Source: Methanofollis sp.
GTDB taxonomy: Archaea; Halobacteriota; Methanomicrobia; Methanomicrobiales; Methanofollaceae
Assembly: GCA_028696365.1 (NCBI GenBank)
Contig: JAQVHG010000146.1
Location: forward strand, 1-5,844
Direction of reading: 5' to 3'
Length of the DNA stretch: 5,844 nucleotides
The notes under the pieces were generated by a model. The model saw nothing but the letters and a program-made list of their open reading frames with translations, had not been told where the DNA came from and ran no database searches. Both the position numbers and the translations under genes were made by a program. Positions within the stretch are counted from its first letter, which is position 1. The number at the start of each line of letters is the position of its first letter. This document shows, piece by piece, positions 1 through 5,844 of this stretch.

Positions 1-571
1 ACTCTGCTCCCGCGACTTTGCACGCCTCGGCACACTTGAGGGCCAGTACCCAGGTCGCCCCGTCTTCCTTGGTGTCGGTGTCGTCGATCCCGATGGTCAC
101 CTTCTCATACTTCGGCGAGACGATCCGCACCCGGCAGACACGTGCCCCACCGATGTGCAGGTCTTCCTCGGTTGGGTATTCGGCTCTGATCACGCCAGGA
201 GCCTGGGGCAGACAGGCAGCGACGCCGACACCTGCACCGGCGATCCCGGCCCAGGTGGTCACGACCTCGTCGCCTTGTACCTCGACCCCGGCAAGGGCCT
301 GGCCACCAATCTCCTGACCAGCCGCCCCAAAGTGGGGTTCGTACTCCCCAAGACGTGCGGTCATGGTCATCGACGATCCCTGGACGTCGACCGCGGTCAG
401 CGCCCCGCCAGCACGCCGACGGTTCATGACGTCCCACTCGATGCTACCGCGATGCCGGCAGGTCTCCAGGATCTCGGCCAGGCCCTTCTCCTCGTCCACC
501 ATCACGATAAATTTCTCTGCAAAGAGCGGCCCGAACCGCTCTCTCACTTCGTCGGGTGTCAGTACGATCAT
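1..571 (-). CDS. mmp11: Methanogenesis marker protein 11 homologue, N-terminal part (C-terminus beyond window)
   Basis: An open frame of 190 codons runs without a stop from an ATG at 571 to the left edge, so the C-terminal part is missing; family members are roughly 300 residues. The translation begins MIVLTPDEVRERFG and carries the hallmark IGIDDTDTKEDGATW at residues 160-174, preceded by a Gly/Ala-rich stretch (WAGIAGAGVGVAAC, about 107-120). This combination is what I know from methanogenesis marker protein 11, a family found almost only in methanogens whose biochemical role is not established. The DDTD signature is shared with TiaS, the archaeal tRNA(Ile2) agmatinylcytidine synthetase, which hints at a nucleotide-dependent reaction, but that is inference. 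It should be cytoplasmic: there is no signal peptide or membrane segment. The ATG start is supported by GGTG six bases upstream, a partial Shine-Dalgarno match; an in-frame GTG three codons upstream is a weaker alternative. The nearest gene upstream on the strand is 1.6 kb away, so it probably has its own promoter. Confidence 0.85.
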   Translation of the reverse strand, partial: MIVLTPDEVRERFGPLFAEKFIVMVDEEKGLAEILETCRHRGSIEWDVMNRRRAGGALTAVDVQGSSMTMTARLGEYEPHFGAAGQEIGGQALAGVEVQGDEVVTTWAGIAGAGVGVAACLPQAPGVIRAEYPTEEDLHIGGARVCRVRIVSPKYEKVTIGIDDTDTKEDGATWVLALKCAEACKVAGAE

Positions 572-1219
572 GGTATATACACCGGAAATTTCGTTACCGA
601 AATATTCGGCGTCATCATGGATAAATGAATCGCAGATACGAGATGGGAACAGCCACTTACCGTTCAGAAAGAAAGATTATATGGCACATTTATAGAATTA
701 AATAGTCTATTACTGACCATATCCGAATAAAACTGCAATTTTAGTTCTAATATCAATTTTAAAGAGAATACCCCTCTATGATCTTAACGGGGTCGCACGA
801 AAGATCACCCAGGTCAGGCCCCTCGGCCCCCCACTAACCAATCCCAACCCATCAAAAACACGCCCATATCGGCCCCCGTTTCGTGACCATGACCACTGAT
901 CTGGACTTATATTGAAGAGATCCAATGATCTTCATAGAAACACATCTGATCACCTATATCTCACATTATCGTCGATTCTCATGGCCCTTTTTCTGCGCGG
1001 TAAAACTCCATAGGATAGATAAGGTCATCTTACTTCATGGGAGGAGACGTGTGGGGCAGGAAATCACATGGAATTTGGCGCGATTCAAGGACGATCTGGG
1101 CATCAAAGTAGGCAGAATAAGGTGTTGGCCATGGGAATGATCTAGAATATCAGTCCAGTAGGCCTTAAATCAGAAAGAGAGCAGCCCTTTAGAGAACCTC
1201 TGGATGGCTATATCTTCGA
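572..1219. other. Intergenic stretch without a supported gene
   Basis: Bases 640-780 are AT-rich and contain the candidate promoter. Bases 780-900 are C-rich on the plus strand. Bases 900-1150 hold a 71-codon plus-strand frame (925-1140) preceded by a TATA-like TTATATTG at 909-916, but its translation resembles no family I know and has no convincing ribosome binding site. No tRNA T-loop or other RNA hallmark was seen. Confidence 0.6.
677..697 (-). promoter_or_regulatory. Candidate archaeal TATA box(es) for the marker-11 gene
   Basis: Read on the minus strand, this AT-rich stretch contains TCTATAAAT (697-689) and CATATAAT (684-677). Archaeal transcription starts about 25 bases past the TATA box, giving a start near 655-670 and an untranslated leader of roughly 85-100 bases before the ATG at 571. 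A purine-rich BRE is not clear. The same bases read on the plus strand (GAAAGATTATATG) also resemble BRE plus TATA, but no gene follows there. Weak call based on composition and position only. Confidence 0.25.
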
Positions 1220-1327
1220 GGGGCTGGCTGCCTGGTCACCCCCAGAAAATAGAGCCAAGAACGGCAGCACCCTCTCCATTCCATTCTGCCTTCCTTGCTC
1301 TATCTTCCTCACGGGGGAAGGCACGCC
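1220..1327. repeat. Degenerate GC-rich repeat, head-to-head pair I
   Basis: There are two copies in opposite orientation. The minus-strand copy (1220-1267) reads TTCTTGGCTCTATTTTC, then GGGGGTGACCAGGCAG, then GCCCC. The plus-strand copy (1281-1327) reads CCATTCTGCCTTCCTTGC, then TCTATCTTCCTC, then directly GGGGGAAGGCACGCC, so the GC-rich core found in other copies is absent. The pyrimidine-rich heads face each other and form an imperfect inverted repeat (1246-1267 against 1286-1306) with an 18-base loop. The plus copy matches 2039-2068 at 27 of 30 positions by direct comparison. Confidence 0.6.
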
Positions 1328-1378
1328 GTTCAGAGGTGCCCCCCTCAATCGCTGAATGCTTACTGTCATCTCGTACCG

Positions 1379-1429
1379 AGCCCCCGGCATGATGATGGGG
1401 GAAGGCACACCTGATAGGCAGAGGTGGCC
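1379..1429 (+). repeat. Partial copy of the GC-rich repeat (tail half)
   Basis: This partial copy holds GAGCCCCCGGC, seven bases, then TGGGGGAAGG. The minus-strand copy at 1656-1680 has the same arrangement with the same seven-base spacing and a different spacer. The following part (GGGGGAAGGCACACC, then CAGAGGTGGCC) also repeats 1313-1341 (GGGGGAAGGCACGCC, then CAGAGGTGCCC) with a short length difference. The pyrimidine-rich head half is not evident here. Confidence 0.5.
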
Positions 1430-1542
1430 ACGTGATGATCTTCTCACATAGTGTCTTGCTCTGAAGGGGGCACACAGATCAGTGCAAAATCCAGAGACCT
1501 ATGATCATTTTCATCGCATATGTCTGAGCCCAAGGTTCATGG

Positions 1543-1556
1543 TGACCTCGAGGTCA
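1543..1556. repeat. 14-bp perfect palindrome
   Basis: TGACCTCGAGGTCA equals its own reverse complement. It lies between repeat copies, with no supported gene start nearby, so an operator role is not backed by context. A palindrome of this length can also arise by chance in a sequence rich in GATC- and GACC-like words. Confidence 0.4.
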
Positions 1557-1655
1557 TCCCAAAACTCTCTGACCCGCCTCCTCCTCACCGATTGAGAGCG
1601 ATGGATAACAATGAAGAGATCCCAGTTTCTTCATCGCGCATCCATGCATTCGTCC

Positions 1656-1800
1656 CCTTCCCCCACGCCTCCGCCGGGGGCGCTGCCCCCGCACCCCTGG
1701 GATGGCGATGGGAAGGTAGAGTAAAGATCATGAAGACAGGACGCAATCCTCCGCCAATCTTCATCGGTGGGGGGGGTTCGGGGGGCGGCCAAGCCCCACG
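1656..1800. repeat. Degenerate GC-rich repeat, head-to-head pair II
   Basis: The minus-strand copy (1656-1719) reads CTACCTTCCCATCGCCATCC, then AGGGGTGCGGGGGCAG, then GCCCCCGGC, seven bases, and TGGGGGAAGG; it is the most complete copy in the window. The plus-strand copy (about 1747-1800) reads CAATCTTCATC, then GGGGGTTCGGGGGGCGG, then AAGCCCC. The core of the minus copy forms a tight hairpin: CGGGGGC (1675-1681), loop GCT, and GCCCCCG (1685-1691). A second short inverted repeat, ATGAAGA (1730-1736) against TCTTCAT (1758-1764), lies between the heads. Long open frames across this stretch translate to low-complexity Pro/Gly/Arg runs and are not genes. Confidence 0.6.
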
Positions 1801-1944
1801 GTCGAGGAGAGGGTTGAGAATTTCTGGAAGGAAGCACTTCAGTTCGAGGAGGTCTTCAACCCTAGAGAGTTTTTGGATATGCTCCTCTAAAAAAATAGTT
1901 GTGTAGAAACCCTCATGGATCTGTAAGAATATTCTTCTGATTAA

Positions 1945-2119
1945 GTGCCTCCCCATCTGCATCGCGCCGGGGGGTGCACCTCCCCAGACCCCCGCCACAC
2001 GAGCGAGTCTAAGACTGCAACTCTCCCCTCATAGTCGTCCATTCTGCCTTCCTTCCTCAATCTTGCTCTTGGGAGTCCGGGGGCAGAGTCCATGGCGAGA
2101 GACTATTGGGAAGGCGGGG
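1945..2119. repeat. Degenerate GC-rich repeat, head-to-head pair III
   Basis: The minus-strand copy (1945-1993) reads GGGGGTCTGGGGAGG, then CCCCCCGGC, ten bases, and TGGGGAGGCAC. The plus-strand copy (2039-2119) reads CCATTCTGCCTTCCTTCC, then TCAATCTTGCTC, then GGGAGTCCGGGGGCAG, and ends in GGGAAGGCGGGG. The plus copy shares its head with 1281-1310 and its tail with other copies. The minus copy's head is poorly conserved. The pair abuts the 3' end of the surface-protein gene. Confidence 0.55.
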
Positions 2120-2141
2120 GACACACATCCCCCCACAATAG
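2103..2141. other. Imperfect hairpin downstream of the surface-protein gene
   Basis: CTATTG (2103-2108) pairs with CAATAG (2136-2141), and inside it GGGGG (2116-2120) pairs with CCCCC (2130-2134), with an asymmetric internal loop. It lies 28 bases past the stop codon of the minus-strand gene and overlaps the tail of the repeat copy at 2039-2119. It may stabilise the 3' end of the mRNA or simply be part of the repeat. Confidence 0.4.
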
Positions 2142-2161
2142 AAGATGGGTTCTACAGGACC

Positions 2162-2168
2162 AAAAAAA
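2162..2168 (-). terminator. Oligo-T terminator of the surface-protein gene
   Basis: On the minus strand the TAA stop (2171-2169) is followed at once by seven T residues. Archaeal RNA polymerase terminates at oligo-T tracts without needing a hairpin, so this is a plausible intrinsic terminator separating this gene from the downstream marker-11 gene. Confidence 0.6.
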
Positions 2169-5100
2169 TTATTTTCTTCTCATCACAGCCGCCGCACCCA
2201 CGGCAATGAGAGCAAGTCCCCACATCACCGGGGTCTGCCTGGGAGCGGTGGTGGTCGGTGTGGGGGTGGACGTCTCAGTAGTCTGTGCCACCTCTGCTGT
2301 CGTCGGGACTGGTGTCTCCTCTGCCGGCACAGATGCTTCTGCAGCAGTGACCTCCACTGAGACGATCGCGAAGTACGAGAACCTGTCGGCCTCTGCCGAG
2401 TAATACACTTTCTCGTTGTCCTCATTCAGGATCGAGGTCGGGAGGGATCTCCACCTGTCGTTGGCGTACTGCATGAGCGTGATCTGTTTCGCAGAGAGGT
2501 CATGTGCATCCAGCCAGGTCTTCGGTACAGAAAACTCAAGGACCAGTCCGGCGATCGCGGCAGGGTCGGTGTGGTGCAGGGTCGTCTTCTGGATCTCATA
2601 GGCTGGAGAAGCAGGCATCTCGATACCCTTAGGGAGCGAAGCCTTCTCCACGGTGACCAAGAAGCCGGAGAGTTCGTCCCATGCTTCCACGGTGATCCGG
2701 TCGATCGCCGTCTTATCTATGGAGAAGGTCTGCTCCTCACCTTCTGGGATCGATCCGGCAAATGACGCCACATCTGACCGGTCTCCACCAGATGAGGATC
2801 CACTCACAGACTTCTGGGACCCTGGTACCGACGGTGACGAGATCGCGACAAGGCCGAAGAGCGAGAAACCGTTCGGAGAATAGCCCTCAAAGACCATCTT
2901 CTCTGATGCATCAAGACCAAGGTACTCGGTCTCCAGCACCTCTTTCACCCCATCTTCTCCCAATCTGATGATCCTGACCGCACTGGTGCCGCCATGGGCG
3001 TCAACCCATGCCTCGTCGATCTCCATCCTCACGACCGCACCGTTGATCTCTTCGCCGTTCGTCAGGTTCGTCTTCACGATGTTCATCGTGAAGGCGACCT
3101 CGTCCACCTCCAGGCCGACATCGCTCGCGGCAAGCTGGAAGGCGGAGATGGCCTCTTCAGGTACGGTCTGGTTGAGGGTGGTCGTGATACCCGCACTGGC
3201 CGGCAGGCAGGTGAGATTGGTGCGGATGCTCCCTGAGACCAGGCCGGGCGCCGGGAGATCGGCGACGAGGGGATCGGTCTCGAGGACCAGTGCGTCATAG
3301 GTCGCGTTGAGCCGACCGTCCACCGATTCCTCCATCGACGTGGTCATGACCGTCAGGATGAAGCCGTCACCCTGCAGGGTGAGGCGGTCATCTTCGATAT
3401 CAGCATTGCTCGCGTTGACCGAGACAAAACGCGTCCCGCTGCTGTCTTCAGTGAAGGTACACTCCGGCACCTCGAAGGAGACCGTCTCCGTCTTCTTCGT
3501 CGCGGGGACCACCGTGATATCCGCAGACTCGGTGCACCCCTCGCAGCTGGCGCTGATCGTCACGTTTCCAGGCGAGAGGGCGTCAAAGTACCCGGTGGTC
3601 GCGTTCACGACACCACAGGTCGTGTTGCTACTCGACCATACCGGCACGGTGCCGGGCATCGCCTCTCCACGCTGGTCGAAGACCTCGGCCGTGAAGTGCA
3701 CGCCCTCGCCCACCTCGAGGGTCGCGGCGGCCGGGGTTATGGTGATGGTCGTCGGCGTGAGGACGAGATAGGCATCGATCGGGGAGACGAGGGGGTGGTA
3801 GTGATCTGTGTCCCCTGCCGTAAACGGTGTGTCGCCGAGTCCGTCGCCGTCGGAGTCGGTGCCGGTGTAGGTGGAAAAGTAGTTGCCGGTGATATTGGAG
3901 TATGTGACACCGTTATAGATGTAATCAACCGGCTTTGTGGAGTTCAATGTGAGGGGGGAACAACGATAACAGTACATAATACCATCCGGATTTTCTGGAT
4001 GGGTGCTGATGTTGTTCATATATATGTCAATGGATTTTTCACCCTTGACTTTCTCAAGATAGAATATACCATCTTTGCCTCCCTTCAGTTCATTCCCGGC
4101 GAGCGTAATGTTTTGTATAGATTCCCCCAGATAGATATTCATCTCTGTGCATACACCAATGACATTATCCTTAACGACGATGTCTTGCCCATCAAGAATA
4201 GCTACCCCACTTGTTGCACCATCATAAATTACGTTATTAGAAATATTCACATCGCTACAGTACCAAGAGTCAATTCCTGTACCTTTACCAAAGATACAAC
4301 TGATTGTATTATTTTCTACAATATTTCCAGGAGATTGTCCATTTCCAGCCACTATAATTGCGTTAATACGAACATTGTCGATGATATTATCCTTAACAAC
4401 CGCATGGTCGCACGTCTCTAAACTTATCGCTGTTCCGGGGCTGTTGAATCTATTCCCTGCAATTGTCAGAGAACTCACATGCCCCTTATATACATAGATA
4501 CAGTACTTCGTTTCCGAAAAAATATTCCCTGAAATTGTGCAATTGTCGCCTTCCGTAATTCTTATCGCATTTTTACGCGCATATGTTGCAAATCCAGTCT
4601 GTTTTAGTGTAAAACCAGATATCGTTACATTGTCAACCAGGACCTCGATCATAAAGGCGCTTTTATCATTCGTGATGATGGTGTTTGAAGGACCATTCTC
4701 TGATCTGAGCGTAATCCCCTTCTCAATCTTAAACAACTCATCATAAGTTCCATCCCTGACAAGGACAGTATCGCCATCGCGTGCACAGGCAACACCTTCA
4801 GTAATTGTTCTGAAATCACCGTTGCCGGCCTGATCGACGATCCAGGTATGAGGGGGAAGGGCGTCAGGATACACATAGACCTTCACCGAACCCTCAACTC
4901 CGGCGAAACTTGCCCAAACCTCAGTCGTACCTGTACCATGAATGGTGAAGTACCCAGTTTCATTCACAGTGCCAACCGAGGCATTGCTACTCATCCACTT
5001 AAATGGAACAAATGGGATCTCAACCCCGGATGGATCATATGCCTTCCCGGTGAACTGGATCGGATCCCCACTCTCCCAGGTTCTTACAATATCGGGCGTG

Positions 5101-5844
5101 ATATTAATCTCTCTGACATCAGGAGGAAACTCAAGAGAGATCTCTGTGATCTGTTCAAGATTTCTACCATGATTCGCAATACCAGAACCTGTTAATTTCA
5201 ACGGCCAGAAAGTTCGGCCGTCGACAGGCGCCTCTGGGATCTCAAACTCGTTCAACTTATATGCAGCGATAAAGGTCTTGTCCCCTTCAATGAGTTCACG
5301 GCTGCTGATCTGGACTGTCTTGTCATTGCCTGCGTACTTTCCGACGACGGTGACCGTGTAGTCACGGTCTGCCAGCGAGGTATTGAATGTAGCAGGGTCC
5401 TGGTCGTCGACAAGACCGATGACTGCAGAGAGACTGGCGCCCTCCCATGTTTTCCCACTTGGATCGGTATATGGGAGAGGCCCATCTCTGGAGAGGTCGA
5501 TGATCGTAGGACGGTCCAGGGTTCTGTTCACTGCCCCGATCAGGTCGACATGCCAATCTGGGTGCGGCTTGATCACAACCTCCGCAGTCCCGGTCACCGT
5601 GCCGCTCTGTGCCTGTACATCTGTAGTCCCAACTGAGAGACCTGTGAATGTACCTGAGGAATCCACAGTCCCGACACTCTCATTGGTACTTGACCACGTG
5701 AATGTCAGCGGCGTGATCTCGTCCCCAAACTGGTCATATCCCATGGCAGTAAAGACCTGGTCTCTGATATTGTCAGTGTACATCACGACCAAAGCGGGGT
5801 CCATTTTGATCGATGTCAGAACTTTTTCGACAGATTCTGTCACC
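2169..5844 (-). CDS. Giant secreted surface protein: Big_2 / beta-helix / PGF-pre-PGF, membrane anchored (N-terminus beyond window)
   Basis: The frame is open to the right edge. The GTG at 5843 falls inside a Big_2 domain and no signal peptide follows, so the true start is outside. Numbering from that codon: Big_2 Ig-like domain 6-92 (WSSTNESVGTV, SGTFTGLSVGTT); sulfite-oxidase-like domain 94-238; second Big_2 240-325; right-handed beta-helix 333-690, opening with WIVDQAGNGDF and holding about ten PbH1 turns of the type NVTISGF, TISGNIF, VVKDNII, NISNNVI, then a NosD-like end GNYFSTYTGTDSDGDGLGD with a possible Ca-binding loop; third Big_2 695-780; a module at about 785-1003; PGF-pre-PGF domain 1013-1165; Thr/Pro-rich linker 1166-1204; membrane segment 1205-1221 and tail RRK. 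Many N-X-S/T sequons suggest glycosylation. The role is probably surface adhesion or glycan binding; NosD-type helices also occur in carbohydrate-active proteins, but no catalytic residues are recognisable. The helix-coding part is AT-rich. Stop TAA is followed by a T tract. Confidence 0.9.
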   Translation of the reverse strand, partial: VTESVEKVLTSIKMDPALVVMYTDNIRDQVFTAMGYDQFGDEITPLTFTWSSTNESVGTVDSSGTFTGLSVGTTDVQAQSGTVTGTAEVVIKPHPDWHVDLIGAVNRTLDRPTIIDLSRDGPLPYTDPSGKTWEGASLSAVIGLVDDQDPATFNTSLADRDYTVTVVGKYAGNDKTVQISSRELIEGDKTFIAAYKLNEFEIPEAPVDGRTFWPLKLTGSGIANHGRNLEQITEISLEFPPDVREINITPDIVRTWESGDPIQFTGKAYDPSGVEIPFVPFKWMSSNASVGTVNETGYFTIHGTGTTEVWASFAGVEGSVKVYVYPDALPPHTWIVDQAGNGDFRTITEGVACARDGDTVLVRDGTYDELFKIEKGITLRSENGPSNTIITNDKSAFMIEVLVDNVTISGFTLKQTGFATYARKNAIRITEGDNCTISGNIFSETKYCIYVYKGHVSSLTIAGNRFNSPGTAISLETCDHAVVKDNIIDNVRINAIIVAGNGQSPGNIVENNTISCIFGKGTGIDSWYCSDVNISNNVIYDGATSGVAILDGQDIVVKDNVIGVCTEMNIYLGESIQNITLAGNELKGGKDGIFYLEKVKGEKSIDIYMNNISTHPENPDGIMYCYRCSPLTLNSTKPVDYIYNGVTYSNITGNYFSTYTGTDSDGDGLGDTPFTAGDTDHYHPLVSPIDAYLVLTPTTITITPAAATLEVGEGVHFTAEVFDQRGEAMPGTVPVWSSSNTTCGVVNATTGYFDALSPGNVTISASCEGCTESADITVVPATKKTETVSFEVPECTFTEDSSGTRFVSVNASNADIEDDRLTLQGDGFILTVMTTSMEESVDGRLNATYDALVLETDPLVADLPAPGLVSGSIRTNLTCLPASAGITTTLNQTVPEEAISAFQLAASDVGLEVDEVAFTMNIVKTNLTNGEEINGAVVRMEIDEAWVDAHGGTSAVRIIRLGEDGVKEVLETEYLGLDASEKMVFEGYSPNGFSLFGLVAISSPSVPGSQKSVSGSSSGGDRSDVASFAGSIPEGEEQTFSIDKTAIDRITVEAWDELSGFLVTVEKASLPKGIEMPASPAYEIQKTTLHHTDPAAIAGLVLEFSVPKTWLDAHDLSAKQITLMQYANDRWRSLPTSILNEDNEKVYYSAEADRFSYFAIVSVEVTAAEASVPAEETPVPTTAEVAQTTETSTPTPTTTAPRQTPVMWGLALIAVGAAAVMRRK

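Noticed and set aside
155..628. 157-codon plus-strand frame opposite the marker-11 gene
   Set aside because: It is antisense to a frame with a recognisable family motif; such long antisense frames are expected in GC-rich DNA.
925..1140. 71-codon plus-strand frame with a TATA-like sequence about 15 bases upstream
   Set aside because: The translation matches nothing I recognise, its composition is not typical of a folded archaeal protein, and there is no Shine-Dalgarno sequence at the expected distance.
1520..1906. 128-codon plus-strand frame
   Set aside because: It runs through two repeat copies and translates to low-complexity Gly/Pro/Ser/Arg; no family resemblance and no clear ribosome binding site.
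1585..1998. 137-codon minus-strand frame; its middle (about 1815-1945) reads like KLSRVEDLLELKCFLPEIL, faintly like the start of an IS5-type transposase
   Set aside because: The frame starts inside one repeat copy and ends beyond another, and outside a segment of about 50 residues it is Pro/Gly-rich translation of G/C runs. The transposase likeness is too weak to call a pseudogene; a protein search of 1815-1945 would decide.
1220..2119. CRISPR array
   Set aside because: The copies vary in length, alternate in orientation and are spaced irregularly, unlike the uniform direct repeats and spacers of CRISPR.
572..2168. tRNA or other structured RNA gene in the long gap
   Set aside because: I found no T-loop, CCA-end or cloverleaf-compatible arrangement; the only stems belong to the repeats. 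A covariance-model scan would settle it.
3696..4421. 241-codon plus-strand frame opposite the beta-helix
   Set aside because: It is antisense to the continuous surface-protein frame and its translation has no domain hallmarks.
5841..5843. GTG as the true start of the surface protein
   Set aside because: It lies inside a Big_2 domain with no signal peptide after it, although the protein must be exported; the frame is simply cut by the window edge.

Overview
The window looks like a methanogenic archaeon of the order Methanomicrobiales (Methanoculleus/Methanofollis-like). Three things suggest this: a methanogenesis marker 11-type protein at the left edge, a very large secreted surface protein with Ig-like (Big_2), parallel beta-helix and PGF-pre-PGF modules, and moderately GC-rich coding DNA. 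The order is inferred from protein families and style, not from a database search.

Layout: both supported genes lie on the minus strand and both are cut by the window edges. Bases 1-571 hold the N-terminal 190 codons of a methanogenesis marker protein 11 homologue. Bases 572-2168 (about 1.6 kb) have no gene I can support. The left part (572-1219) has an AT-rich stretch with TATA-like sequences and is otherwise featureless. The right part (1220-2119) is packed with degenerate copies of a GC-rich repeat in both orientations, mostly as head-to-head pairs. Bases 2169-5844 are the last 1224 codons or so of a giant cell-surface protein whose signal peptide and N-terminus lie beyond the right edge. 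Its order is Big_2, a sulfite-oxidase-like (molybdopterin-binding-like) domain, Big_2, NosD/PbH1 beta-helix, Big_2, a module resembling a diverged PGF-pre-PGF, PGF-pre-PGF proper, Thr/Pro-rich linker, transmembrane anchor and basic tail.

The two genes share a strand but are separated by the repeat-rich gap and an oligo-T terminator, so I see no evidence that they form an operon or work together. One would act in the cytoplasm in a methanogen-specific process of unknown role, the other on the cell surface. I found no defence system, CRISPR array, RNA gene or intact mobile element. The most notable signals are the repeat cluster, the AT-rich beta-helix block inside the GC-richer surface-protein gene, and the domain architecture of that protein.
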